In this document: positions 20,205-29,690 of the stretch, piece by piece | Layout: every line of letters begins with the position of its first letter | Numbering within the stretch: the first letter of the stretch is position 1 | NCBI RefSeq assembly: GCF_004103735.1 | Contig: NZ_CP035281.1 | Coordinates: 1,922,001 to 1,986,000 of the forward strand | DNA length: 64,000 bases | Origin: Aminipila luticellarii | GTDB lineage: Bacteria; Bacillota; Clostridia; Peptostreptococcales; Anaerovoracaceae | Direction of reading: 5' to 3' | Program-made: the position numbers and the translations under genes | Notes under the pieces: generated by a model | What the model was told of the DNA's origin: nothing | What the model saw: only the letters and a program-made list of their open reading frames with translations | Database searches by the model: none

Positions 20205-23200
20205 TTATTGAATTCCCAGTGCACAGTAATCTAATTTTGTTCCTGCTTTTTTCAGTTTAATGGCAGTCATGAACGCTTCCGCCGTATCCATACAGGTCAG
20301 AACCGGCAGCCCTCTTTCTATGGCTTTTCTTCTCAGCATAAAATCCTCTCTCTCCGGTCGGTTTGCAATGCTCGGCACATTAATGAAAATGTCGATCTCT
20401 TCCCCGATCATCTTCTTTGCCTCTTCAAAGCTCAGCTGAACCGCAGGAATACCATTCTCGGTAAAATAATCCTGTGTCCACTCCGAGCAATACATTTGGT
20501 ATCCCTGATCCCGGTACATTTTGACCACTTCAAGGGTGTGAGCAGTCCTTTCCGTATCCCGCAGAGCAAAATACACCCCTCCCTGAACCGGTATTTTTAT
20601 ATTGGCTGCCAAGAAGCCCTTATAAATTGCTTTTTGCAAATCGGGGTCTATGCCCAGAACCTCTCCCGTAGACTTCATTTCAGGTCCCAGCGTTACATCC
20701 ACGTCCGTCAGCTTTGCTCCTGAAAATACAGGTACTTTGACAGCATATTTTTCCGCACGCTTATAAAGTCCTGTTCCGTATTCAAATTCCGTCAGCTTCT
20801 TTCCCAGCATAACTGAAACGGCCAGCCGAATCATGGGAACGCCGGTAACCTTGCTCAAAATAGGCACCGTCCTGGAGGCTCTCGGATTTACCTCAATAAC
20901 GTATACCTGCTTCCCGTCAAAAGCATATTGGATATTGACCAATCCCAACACCTTCAAGGCTTTTGAAATTCTTTCCGTATAATCCAGAATCGTATGGATC
21001 GTATCCTCCTGCAGGGTGTGGGGCGGATATACGGTCATACTGTCTCCGGAATGAACCCCGGTTCTTTCAATATGCTCCATGATCCCCGGAACCAAAATGT
21101 TTTCTCCGTCGCAGATCGCATCCACTTCCATTTCCTTTCCCTGAATGTACTTGTCGATCAGCACCGGATGTTCGGAAGTAAGGGAGACAGCCTCTCTCAG
21201 ATATTTTTGAAGCTCTTCGTCACTGTACACGACCTGCATAGCTCTGCCGCCGATGACATAAGAAGGTCTTACCACCACCGGATAGCCTAACTCCGCCACT
21301 GCTTTAAAAGCGCTATGCTCCTCTGTGACGGCACAGCCCTTTGGTGTAGGAATATCCAGCTCCTGCAAAAGCGCAATGAACTTTTCCCTGTCTTCCGCTA
21401 GATCAATGGATTTGAAGCTTGTCCCCAAAAGCTTGATGCTCCTTTTATGCAGCTGTTCTGCCAGATTTAAGGAAGTCTGCCCTCCAAACTGGAGAACCAC
21501 ACCATAAGGCCGCTCCTTTTTAATGACGTTCATCACATTGTCCACGTGCAAGGACTCAAAATACAACTTATCTGAGGTATCAAAATCCGTACTCACCGTT
21601 TCCGGATTGTTATTCATCAGGATGGCCTCATATCCCATAGCCTTAATGGCCCATACACCCTGAACGCAGCAGTAGTCGAATTCGATCCCCTGACCGATCC
21701 GGATTGGTCCCGAACCAATTACCAAAATTTTCTTATGGTCGGAAATCCTGCTTTCATCTTCTCCGTCATAGCAGGAATAATAGTATGGAGTTACCGCGTC
21801 AAACTCGCCGCCGCAGGTATCTACCACCTTATACACCGGATAAATATCGTTATAGACCCGCATGTCCTGCAGAACCTCCCGGGCAGTTCCGGTCAGTTCA
21901 AGAATTTCTGCATCGGTAAAGCCCATGGTCTCTGCTTCCAGCAGCAAGTCTGCATTCAGCTCCTCAGCTTTCAGCGTGGTTTCCATATCGATAATATTTT
22001 TGATCTTATTTAAGAACCATCGGTCAATTTTAGTCTTTTCAAAGATTTCTTCTATTCCAAAGCCTCTTCGCATGGCTTCTGCCACACAGAAAATTCGTTC
22101 ATCATCGCAGGCTTCCAGTTTCTTGATCAGCCGCTCATTTTCCAGCTTCGCAACAAAGGGCACCCGAAGTCCGTTGCATTTTACTTCCAAAGACGTTACG
22201 GCTTTCAGCAACGCACTTTCAAAGGTCCTGCATATGGACATCACCTCTCCGGTGGCTTTCATCTGAGTCCCCAGCTTTCTTGACGCATTGCTGAACTTGT
22301 CGAACGGCCATTTGGGAAATTTAACCACACAGTAGTCGAGAGTCGGTTCAAAGCAGGCACTGGTGCTTTCTGTCACATAGTTCTTCAGCTCATCTAAGTA
22401 ATAGCCCAGAGAAATTTTAGCCGCAATCTTCGCAATGGGATATCCGGCTGCCTTTGAAGCCAAGGCGGAGGAACGGCTTACCCTCGGATTCACTTCGATT
22501 ACGATATACTCTCCGTTATCCGGGTTCAGTGCGAACTGGACATTGCACCCTCCTTCTATCTTAAGACTTCGAATGATTTTCAGCGAAGAGTCTCTCAGCA
22601 TCTGATATTCTTCGTCTCTCAGGGTCTGAGTCGGAGCCACCACAATACTGTCTCCTGTATGTACCCCCACCGGATCCAAGTTTTCCATACTGCAAATGAT
22701 GATGCAGTTATCCTTCGCATCCCGCATGACCTCGTACTCAATTTCCTTCCATCCGGCTACGGATTTCTCCAGCAGGATCTGTCCGATTGCGCTGTTTTCA
22801 AGTCCTCTCTGGCAATAGAGCGCCAGCTCTGCATCCGTGTTGGCAATACCGCCTCCTGTGCCTCCCAACGTAAAGGCGGGACGAATAATGACCGGATATC
22901 CCGTTTCCTTCACAAAGGCCTTGCACTCCTCTAAATCAGTGGCAATAATACTTTTAGGAATGGGTTCGCCGATTTCCAGCATTAAATCTCTGAATTCCTC
23001 CCTGTCCTCTGCTTTTTGAATGCTCTCCTTATTTACGCCCAGAAGTTCAATTCCAAGGGCCTTCAACACGCCTTTTTCTTCCAACGCCATAGCCAGATTC
23101 AATCCGGTCTGTCCGCCGAATCCTGCCAGTATTCCGTCTGGTTTTTCTTTTTCTAAAATCTGCTCTAGCGCTTCTTCTGTAAGGGGTTCCATGTATACAG

Positions 23201-23387
23201 TGTCTGCAATGCCCTGGTCGGTCATGATCGTTGCCGGGTTGCTGTTGACAAGAATGGTCTTGATTCCTTCTTCTTTAATGGCTTTACAAGCCTGCGTTCC
23301 CGCATAATCAAATTCGGCAGCCTGTCCGATGACAATGGGGCCTGATCCGATGATCAGCACTTTTTTCAGGTAATTCTTCTTGGGCAC
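20205..23387 (-). CDS. carB: Carbamoyl phosphate synthase large subunit
   Basis: A 1060-residue subunit that makes carbamoyl phosphate from bicarbonate, ATP and ammonia delivered by the small subunit, for pyrimidine and arginine synthesis. Both ATP-grasp halves are visible, each opening with a nucleotide-binding loop (LIIGSGPIVIGQAAEFDYAG near residue 10, LVIGSGPIRIGQGIEFDYC near residue 555), and the C-terminal MGS allosteric domain is present. The start is GTG, and its G is the last base of the carA stop TAG (TAGTG), a one-base overlap that implies translational coupling. Length is standard. Confidence 0.97.
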   Translation of the reverse strand: MPKKNYLKKVLIIGSGPIVIGQAAEFDYAGTQACKAIKEEGIKTILVNSNPATIMTDQGIADTVYMEPLTEEALEQILEKEKPDGILAGFGGQTGLNLAMALEEKGVLKALGIELLGVNKESIQKAEDREEFRDLMLEIGEPIPKSIIATDLEECKAFVKETGYPVIIRPAFTLGGTGGGIANTDAELALYCQRGLENSAIGQILLEKSVAGWKEIEYEVMRDAKDNCIIICSMENLDPVGVHTGDSIVVAPTQTLRDEEYQMLRDSSLKIIRSLKIEGGCNVQFALNPDNGEYIVIEVNPRVSRSSALASKAAGYPIAKIAAKISLGYYLDELKNYVTESTSACFEPTLDYCVVKFPKWPFDKFSNASRKLGTQMKATGEVMSICRTFESALLKAVTSLEVKCNGLRVPFVAKLENERLIKKLEACDDERIFCVAEAMRRGFGIEEIFEKTKIDRWFLNKIKNIIDMETTLKAEELNADLLLEAETMGFTDAEILELTGTAREVLQDMRVYNDIYPVYKVVDTCGGEFDAVTPYYYSCYDGEDESRISDHKKILVIGSGPIRIGQGIEFDYCCVQGVWAIKAMGYEAILMNNNPETVSTDFDTSDKLYFESLHVDNVMNVIKKERPYGVVLQFGGQTSLNLAEQLHKRSIKLLGTSFKSIDLAEDREKFIALLQELDIPTPKGCAVTEEHSAFKAVAELGYPVVVRPSYVIGGRAMQVVYSDEELQKYLREAVSLTSEHPVLIDKYIQGKEMEVDAICDGENILVPGIMEHIERTGVHSGDSMTVYPPHTLQEDTIHTILDYTERISKALKVLGLVNIQYAFDGKQVYVIEVNPRASRTVPILSKVTGVPMIRLAVSVMLGKKLTEFEYGTGLYKRAEKYAVKVPVFSGAKLTDVDVTLGPEMKSTGEVLGIDPDLQKAIYKGFLAANIKIPVQGGVYFALRDTERTAHTLEVVKMYRDQGYQMYCSEWTQDYFTENGIPAVQLSFEEAKKMIGEEIDIFINVPSIANRPEREDFMLRRKAIERGLPVLTCMDTAEAFMTAIKLKKAGTKLDYCALGIQ

Positions 23388-24472
23388 TATAAAACACCGC
23401 CTTTCATCATATTCATAAACTTGTCAAATAAATACTGATTGTCGTTGGGTCCCGGTGAAGCCTCGGGATGATATTGTACGGAGAAAATCGGCAGATTTCG
23501 GTGCTTCATTCCCTCCACCGTTCCATCGTTTAGGTTGATGTGGGTCACTTCCATACCCTTTAGAATAATACTGTTAGAATCTACGGCATAGCCGTGATTT
23601 TGAGAGGTGATATAAGAACGATTGGTGTCCTTGTCGTACACGCCGTGATTGGCGCCTCTGTGTCCGTATTTTAATTTGTAAGTTTTTCCTCCGGCTGCCA
23701 GGGCTAAGATCTGATGACCCATGCAGATTCCGAAGGTGGGCACCACGCCCATGATCTCTTTTGTAACGGCAATGGCTTCCGTAGCCGCTTCCGGGTCTCC
23801 CGGTCCGTTTGTTAAAAATATGCCCTCCGGATGGATACTCATAATCTCTTCGGCACCAGTTCCATAGGGAAAAATATGTAATTCGCAGCCCCGTTGGTGA
23901 AGCCCGTTCAAAATGCTCTTTTTGACGCCGAAATCCAGCACAGCCACCTTTTTTACTGCCATGCCCGGCGGAGCGGCTATCACTTTCTTTTCTTTCGTTG
24001 CCGCGTCTTTCATATAATCACTTCTTAAATCCGTTTCCTTGCAAAGCTCCTGGGCTTCCGATACCGTAATGCCCTCATTGCTGATGACACATTTGATGGT
24101 GCCTTCCTTTCGGATCTTTCGTGTGATCTTTCTTGTATCCACCTTCCAGATACCCGGAACTTTCATGTCCTTCAGCCACTGATCCATGTTCATCACACAA
24201 TTCGAATTCGACGGCGTGAAACAAATATCCTTGGCTACCAGTCCAAAGGCATAAATTTTATCTGATTCATTATCTTCCTTACTGATTCCGTAGTTTCCTA
24301 TAAGCGGATACGTCATCGTAATGATCTGACCCATATATGAAGGATCCGTAAGCGTTTTCTGATAACCGGTCATTCCGGTATTAAAAACCAGTTCGCCTAC
24401 CCCAGTCGTCTTATATCCGAAACCTTTGCCTGTTATGACCGTTCCGTCTTCTAAATATAGCAGCGCTTCCAT
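23387..24472 (-). CDS. carA: Carbamoyl phosphate synthase small subunit
   Basis: A 361-residue glutamine amidotransferase subunit that releases ammonia from glutamine for carB. The class I glutaminase domain carries the nucleophile in GICMGHQILALA, and the catalytic His/Glu in SVQYHPEASPGP; SQNHGYAVD is also typical. The N-terminal CarA domain begins at the ATG. It overlaps carB by one base. A consensus promoter is 70 bases upstream. I saw no PyrR-binding anti-antiterminator or arginine box in the leader, so the mode of control is open. Confidence 0.97.
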   Translation of the reverse strand: MEALLYLEDGTVITGKGFGYKTTGVGELVFNTGMTGYQKTLTDPSYMGQIITMTYPLIGNYGISKEDNESDKIYAFGLVAKDICFTPSNSNCVMNMDQWLKDMKVPGIWKVDTRKITRKIRKEGTIKCVISNEGITVSEAQELCKETDLRSDYMKDAATKEKKVIAAPPGMAVKKVAVLDFGVKKSILNGLHQRGCELHIFPYGTGAEEIMSIHPEGIFLTNGPGDPEAATEAIAVTKEIMGVVPTFGICMGHQILALAAGGKTYKLKYGHRGANHGVYDKDTNRSYITSQNHGYAVDSNSIILKGMEVTHINLNDGTVEGMKHRNLPIFSVQYHPEASPGPNDNQYLFDKFMNMMKGGVL

Positions 24473-24539
24473 GTTGTGACCTTCCCTTTCCTGATTGATC
24501 CGTACAAGGCGGATTTTTCTTAGCTCGACATTTCAAATA

Positions 24540-24568
24540 ATTATACGCTCAAACTTATTTTTATGCAA
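24540..24568 (-). promoter_or_regulatory. carAB promoter
   Basis: TTGCAT (complement 24563-24568), 17 bases, TATAAT (complement 24540-24545). A small leader hairpin (ATCCG...CGGAT, complement near 24505-24525) follows; it lacks a T-run. Confidence 0.75.
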
Positions 24569-24632
24569 CTCCTATCTTTATAATTATTTTTATTTTTTAA
24601 TTTTCCAACCCAACAGCATAACACAATAAAAA

Positions 24633-24662
24633 AAATTTGTCACTATATAACATGACAAATTT
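24633..24662 (-). terminator. Terminator after the P-type ATPase gene
   Basis: AAATTTGTCA-N10-TGACAAATTT followed by an eight-T run on the minus strand, between the ATPase stop and the carAB promoter. Confidence 0.85.
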
Positions 24663-24682
24663 CTTTTTTCCGAATCTTCTAT

Positions 24683-27253
24683 TTAATTTTTATGCAGGAG
24701 TTCTTTTAGAACTCTTGCCAGCTGTATCAATATAGTCGGTGCCACGGCACAGACTATAATATAGATCAGATTTGCTCCGGATAACGGCGTCACTTGGAAC
24801 AGCCTCTGGAGCGGAGCAATCATCAGCACAGAAAACAACAGGAAGGTTCCCAGTGCAAATGCTCCCAAGCTGTACATATTGGTGAATAGCCCCAGCTTAA
24901 ACAGGGATTGCTTTCCTCTTGAATTGAATCCGTGCCACAGTCTGGCAAAGCAAAGGGTCGCAAAGGCCATGGTAGAAGCGGTTGCAGCTCCCACCAATAG
25001 CCCGTGATAATATGCTGCCAGCGTGAATGCGGCAATCAGCAGGCCTTGAATACCGATTTCCATCAGATATGGTTTCGTCAGTATTGGTTCATCGCTCCTT
25101 CTCGGGGGTTCCTTAAGCAAATCTGCCCTTGGCTTTTCCATGCTGATAGCAATAGCCGGGAGACTATCTGTTATTAAATTGATAAACAGCAGATGCACTG
25201 CCATAAACGGAATCGGCAGCGCCATCAGAGAAGTGTACACTACCGCCAAAATTCCGGAAGTATTTCCCGAAAGCAAAAACTTGATGGAGTTTTTGATATT
25301 GGTATAAATGTTCCTTCCGTTCGCCACAGATTTAACAATAGTGGCAAAATTATCATCCGTCAAAATCATAGAAGCCGCATCCTTGGATACATCGGTTCCG
25401 GTTATGCCCATGGCAATGCCGATATCCGCTTTTTTAAGGGCAGGGGCATCGTTGACACCATCTCCGGTCATCGCCACAATATTACCCTTTTTCTGCCAGG
25501 CATCTACAATTCGGATTTTATGAGCCGGCGTAACTCTGGCATAAACAGAGATCTCCGAAATCTCCTGATCCAGTTTTTCATCGGAAAGCTCGTCCAGCTC
25601 CATACCGGTAATAGCCCGCTGTCCGGGACTTAAAATACCGATTTCTTCTGCAATGGCCGAAGCGGTTATCTTATGGTCTCCTGTTATCATGACCGGCTTG
25701 ATTCCCGCACTCATGCAATGTGCCACAGCTCCCTTTGATTCCTCTCTCGGCGGATCCTGCATAGCGATCAATCCAATAAAGGTAAACTGATCTTCATCGG
25801 CAAAATCCAGACTTTCTTTGTCCATTTTTTTCTGAGAAAAAGCCAGCACCCTAAGACCTTTTTTTGAATACGCCGTATTCTGTTCTTTGATCCGGTTCAA
25901 GTCTTCCTCTGTAATAGCCCTTTCCTGCCCATTATTATAGATCTGTGTTGCTCGATACAGCAGGACGTCTGCCGCTCCCTTTGTCAGCATGGCATAAGAG
26001 CCGTCTATCTTGTGTAATGTGCTCATCAGCTTTCTGTCTGAGTCAAAAGGAAGCTCCGCCAATCTGGGATAGTCTGCCACCACTTGCCCATAGTCGTTTT
26101 CCGTGTTCATGTAATACTCTATAAGAGCGGTTTCCGTCGGATCTCCCAGCACCTTGCCTTCTGCTACGGAGCTGTCGTTGCACAGCAACGCTCCCAGCAG
26201 CAGGCGTTCTTTTGATGCTTCTCCGTTTTCTGCCGGATAAAGATCCTTTACTGTCATTTTATTCTTGGTCAGCGTACCAGTCTTGTCCGAGCAAATGATG
26301 GATACACAGCCCAGACTTTCAACAGCTTTCAGGTTTTTCATGATGGCATTTTCTTTCGCCATTTTAGAGGTGCCCAACGCCAGAGATATGGTAACGATAG
26401 AAGACAACGCTTCTGGGATCGCCGCTACGGCTAAAGCCACCGCAAACATCAGGGAGTCTAAAAGATCCATTCCCCTGTAGACACATAGTCCCAAAATACA
26501 AGCGCAAATAACCATGATGAGCAGCGACAGCTTTTTTCCAAAGTCATCCAGACTGACCTGCAACGGTGTTTTTCTTTCCTGCGTTTCATTCATCAGCTGC
26601 GCGATTTTTCCAAGCTCGGTATTCATACCTACGCTGGTTACCACCGCCAGCCCTCTTCCGTAGGTCACCTGAGTACCGGAAAACACCATATTATCCTGAT
26701 CTGCCAGAGTTTTGTCTCCGGATATTTCTCCGGAAATCTTATTAATGCTCTCGGTTTCTCCGGTCAGAGAGCTTTCATTTACCTGAAGAGAGTAGCTCTC
26801 TAAAATTCTTCCGTCCGCAGGAACTACATCCCCTGCCTCCAGTACCAATATATCGCCCACAACAATATTCGCCGCTTCTATGCCCCGTCTTTTTCCGTCC
26901 CGTATGACCTTTGCCAGCGGAGAGGCCAATTTTTTCAGGCTGTTTAAAGATTTTTCTGCTTTAAAATGCTGTACCGTTCCCAACACAGCATTCAGCACGA
27001 TGACCACCAAGATTACAAGCGTACTCTCCGGATCTCCCGTAAATATGGAAATAACTGCCGCTATGATCAGGATGATGACCAGTAAATCCTTAAATTGGGA
27101 AAAAAATACTTTTAATACCCCCTGCTTTTTTTCTTCGGCCAGCTGATTTTTACCATACTGGTTTTCACTTTCTCTTACCTGCTCTTCACTCAATCCGTTT
27201 TTTGAAGAATTCAAAGCATTAAGTACTTCTGTTGCATTCATTTTATAGAACAT
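24683..27253 (-). CDS. Calcium-transporting P-type (P2A) ATPase
   Basis: An 856-residue cation pump of the SERCA/PMR1-like P2A class. It contains the actuator TGE motif (LTGETESI), helix 4 PEALSSIV, the phosphorylation site SDKTGTLTKNKM, the nucleotide-domain KGAAD, and the hinge MTGDGVNDAPALKKADIG. Ten membrane helices can be outlined. The M4 PEAL (rather than PEGL) and M6 NLITDSLPA sequences fit bacterial calcium exporters. Start: ATG 27253 has GGAG 8 bases upstream; a GTG three codons earlier (27262) is also possible with AAAGGA. It is monocistronic, ending in its own terminator. Ion specificity is inferred. Confidence 0.92.
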   Translation of the reverse strand: MFYKMNATEVLNALNSSKNGLSEEQVRESENQYGKNQLAEEKKQGVLKVFFSQFKDLLVIILIIAAVISIFTGDPESTLVILVVIVLNAVLGTVQHFKAEKSLNSLKKLASPLAKVIRDGKRRGIEAANIVVGDILVLEAGDVVPADGRILESYSLQVNESSLTGETESINKISGEISGDKTLADQDNMVFSGTQVTYGRGLAVVTSVGMNTELGKIAQLMNETQERKTPLQVSLDDFGKKLSLLIMVICACILGLCVYRGMDLLDSLMFAVALAVAAIPEALSSIVTISLALGTSKMAKENAIMKNLKAVESLGCVSIICSDKTGTLTKNKMTVKDLYPAENGEASKERLLLGALLCNDSSVAEGKVLGDPTETALIEYYMNTENDYGQVVADYPRLAELPFDSDRKLMSTLHKIDGSYAMLTKGAADVLLYRATQIYNNGQERAITEEDLNRIKEQNTAYSKKGLRVLAFSQKKMDKESLDFADEDQFTFIGLIAMQDPPREESKGAVAHCMSAGIKPVMITGDHKITASAIAEEIGILSPGQRAITGMELDELSDEKLDQEISEISVYARVTPAHKIRIVDAWQKKGNIVAMTGDGVNDAPALKKADIGIAMGITGTDVSKDAASMILTDDNFATIVKSVANGRNIYTNIKNSIKFLLSGNTSGILAVVYTSLMALPIPFMAVHLLFINLITDSLPAIAISMEKPRADLLKEPPRRSDEPILTKPYLMEIGIQGLLIAAFTLAAYYHGLLVGAATASTMAFATLCFARLWHGFNSRGKQSLFKLGLFTNMYSLGAFALGTFLLFSVLMIAPLQRLFQVTPLSGANLIYIIVCAVAPTILIQLARVLKELLHKN

Positions 27254-27366
27254 GTTGTGCACTCCATCCTTTATTGATATGTTAAATATTAGTATGCTTA
27301 TTCTGTCTTATTCTATTCTGACTTTCAATCTAAAAAATGTTAATTACCTGTTAAATCGGTGTTAAA

Positions 27367-28500
27367 TTAGCTTTTCACTTTTACCCCGTGAAATTGATAA
27401 TAACAGACTTCAATATTTCCGTTATACAGTTTTCGTCTGCGGTCTGCCATCCTTCCAAAGACCTGCTTTTCCACGGTCTTGTCCGCCGTGATCATGAACA
27501 GCGACCAAGAAGGATTTTGCTTTAAAAAGTTTTTAAATTTATTGTAAATTTTCTTGATTTCTTCTTTCTCACCAATTCGTTCTCCATACGGCGGATTGGT
27601 AATAATGACGCCGCTCATTTCACCGGCCTCCATGTCGGATACATTCATTCTTTTAAAGTGAATGCAGTCCTCCACTCCGGCTTCTGCGGCATTCTCTTTG
27701 GATGCTTCAATCGCCTCCGGGTTTACATCATAGGCTTCGATTCGAATATCCTTATCATGCTGTATCTCACCGAAAGCTTTTTTTCGTTCTTCCTTCCACA
27801 GTTTTTCCGGGATAATGCCCCACTCCTCCGCAGCAAAATGCCGATTCAATCCCGGTGCGATATTCTTTGCGATCATGGCCGCTTCAATAGGAATGGTTCC
27901 CGAACCGCAGCAGGGATCCACCAGCAGCCTGCCCATCCTCCAGAAAGAAAGCTGTACCATGGCCGCAGCTAAGGTTTCCTTTATAGGTGCTGCCACCGCA
28001 CTTTGCCGATACCCTCTCTTATGCAGTCCTACGCCTGTGGTGTCCAAAGTAACGGTCACCCGGTCCTTCAAGAGCGTGACCTTTACGATATAATCTGCCC
28101 CGCTTTTTTCAAAATGTCCCACCCCATACGTTTCCTTCAGCCTTTCAACAATTGCTTTCTCGGAGACACTTTGACAGCTTCGTATACTGAATAATTTGGA
28201 TTTTACCGATGAACAGTTTACTTTAAAATTTCCGTCCACAGGAATCCACTCTTCCCATGCAATGCCTTTCATGGTCTGAAACAGGTCTTCAAATTCCAAG
28301 GCTTCGAATTCAGCCATTTTGACCAGCACACGGTCTGCACACCTCAGCCAAAGATTGGACCGTACGATAGCTCTTTCATCGCCCATATACGTGATCTTGG
28401 CATCCTCAGACCGGATAATTTTATATCCCAATCCTTCTATCTCTCTTTTGACTACCGCTTCAAGCCCAAAGGTGGATGTTGCAATTAGTTCAAGCTTCAT
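27367..28500 (-). CDS. THUMP-domain class I RNA methyltransferase (RlmL/YpsC family)
   Basis: A 377-residue SAM-dependent RNA methyltransferase. The N-terminal part (about 45-165) is a ferredoxin-like/THUMP RNA-binding region. The catalytic Rossmann domain has the SAM-binding DPCCGSGTIPIEAAM and the NPPY catalytic motif (ITNPPYGERIG) typical of N2-guanine or N6-adenine methyltransferases. Its closest well-known relatives are YpsC and the N-terminal half of RlmL, which modify 23S rRNA. The exact target base is not deducible. It lies downstream of mreB, separated by a terminator. Confidence 0.88.
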   Translation of the reverse strand: MKLELIATSTFGLEAVVKREIEGLGYKIIRSEDAKITYMGDERAIVRSNLWLRCADRVLVKMAEFEALEFEDLFQTMKGIAWEEWIPVDGNFKVNCSSVKSKLFSIRSCQSVSEKAIVERLKETYGVGHFEKSGADYIVKVTLLKDRVTVTLDTTGVGLHKRGYRQSAVAAPIKETLAAAMVQLSFWRMGRLLVDPCCGSGTIPIEAAMIAKNIAPGLNRHFAAEEWGIIPEKLWKEERKKAFGEIQHDKDIRIEAYDVNPEAIEASKENAAEAGVEDCIHFKRMNVSDMEAGEMSGVIITNPPYGERIGEKEEIKKIYNKFKNFLKQNPSWSLFMITADKTVEKQVFGRMADRRRKLYNGNIEVCYYQFHGVKVKS

Positions 28501-28535
28501 GTTTTCCTCTACTTTCTTTTTTCTGGGGTGATAAC

Positions 28536-28563
28536 AAAAAAGCTCTTCCAGAGAGAGCTTTTT
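28536..28563 (-). terminator. Terminator after mreB
   Basis: On the minus strand CAAAAAGCTCTCTCTGGAAG continues into AGCTTTTTTG: a stem of AAAAAGCTCT paired with AGAGCTTTTT-like arms, ending in T's. Both arms are A/T-flanked. Confidence 0.75.
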
Positions 28564-28577
28564 GCCGTACTTACACT

Positions 28578-29600
28578 TTAAAAATTTGATCTTTTTCTAT
28601 TTAGTTGATTGGTCTCCATAAATTCAATGGAATCCAATGCCTCACCAGTTCCTATGGCCACACAGGATTTAGGATCTTCTGCGATCCGTACTTCGATGCC
28701 TGTTCTGTCCTGAATTCGTTTGTCGATTCCATATAACAGAGCTCCGCCGCCTGTAATAACAATACCTGAATTGCTGATATCTGCTGCCAGTTCAGGAGGT
28801 GTTCTCTCCAGTACGGAATGAACCGCTTCTGCAATGGTCTGCAAAGGTTCTTCAAGAGCCTCCATCATTTCTGCGGAGGAAACCTCTATGGATTTAGGAA
28901 GCCCGCTGACCAGGTCTCTTCCTCTGCATTCCATGGAAAGAGGTTCTTCTCGCTGATAGGCGGTTCCAATGGTCATCTTTAATTCTTCCGCTGTTCTTTC
29001 ACCGATATATAGCTTGTGCACTTTACGCATGTATTTAACGATATATTCATCAAATTTATCCCCGGCAATTTTTACGGAAGAGCTTGCCACAATACCGCCG
29101 AGAGAAATAACCGCTATATCGGTAGTTCCGCCGCCGATGTCTATGACCAGTACTCCATCCGGCTTTGAAATGTCGAGACCTGCGCCAATAGCAGCCGCAA
29201 TCGGCTCTTCCATCAGGTAGACATCCTTTCCGCCCGCCTGAGTGGCAGCCTCTCTTACAGCTCTTTTTTCCACCTCTGTAACGCCGCTGGGCACACATAC
29301 CATGATTCTGGGTCTGAAAAACCGGCTGTTTCCACAGGTTTTCTTTATAAAATATTTCAGCATTCGTTCCGTCACATCGTAATCCGAAATGACGCCGTCC
29401 CGCAGCGGTCTTACCGCCACAATATTGGCGGGAGTCCTTCCCAGCATCTGTCTGGCCTGCTCTCCTACCGCTAAAATTTCATTATTATCTTGATTAATCG
29501 CTACAACGGAAGGTTCATTTAAAACGACACCTTTCCCTTTAATATAAACTAAAACATTGGCCGTCCCAAGGTCAATCCCAACTTCTGATGAAAATCCCAC
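28578..29600 (-). CDS. mreB: MreB/Mbl-family actin-like cell-shape protein
   Basis: A 340-residue bacterial actin that guides sidewall peptidoglycan synthesis. The start is GTG behind GAAAGGAG. The N-terminal phosphate-1 loop GIDLGTANVLVYIKGKG, the phosphate-2 loop VLVIDIGGGTTDIAVISLGG and the adenosine motif IVITGGGALLYGID are intact. Without mreC or mreD next to it, and with a bactofilin upstream, this could be the paralogue Mbl rather than the mreBCD copy. It lies between two terminator-like hairpins and so may be expressed on its own. Confidence 0.92.
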   Translation of the reverse strand: MGFSSEVGIDLGTANVLVYIKGKGVVLNEPSVVAINQDNNEILAVGEQARQMLGRTPANIVAVRPLRDGVISDYDVTERMLKYFIKKTCGNSRFFRPRIMVCVPSGVTEVEKRAVREAATQAGGKDVYLMEEPIAAAIGAGLDISKPDGVLVIDIGGGTTDIAVISLGGIVASSSVKIAGDKFDEYIVKYMRKVHKLYIGERTAEELKMTIGTAYQREEPLSMECRGRDLVSGLPKSIEVSSAEMMEALEEPLQTIAEAVHSVLERTPPELAADISNSGIVITGGGALLYGIDKRIQDRTGIEVRIAEDPKSCVAIGTGEALDSIEFMETNQLNRKRSNF

Positions 29601-29624
29601 TTGATTTCTCCTTTCAATTTAAAA

Positions 29625-29655
29625 CTGCTCTTTAAGTCATTTCACTAAAGAGCAG
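29625..29655 (-). terminator. Hairpin between bactofilin and mreB genes
   Basis: CTGCTCTTTA-N11-TAAAGAGCAG followed by TTTT on the minus strand. It could be a terminator or attenuator that only partly separates the two genes. Confidence 0.55.
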
Positions 29656-29690
29656 CGCAAATAGTCTTTGTTTTATGTAATACATACATC

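Noticed and set aside
24473-24620. PyrR attenuator ahead of carAB
   Set aside because: The anti-antiterminator consensus and a T-run were not found; only a short hairpin is visible.
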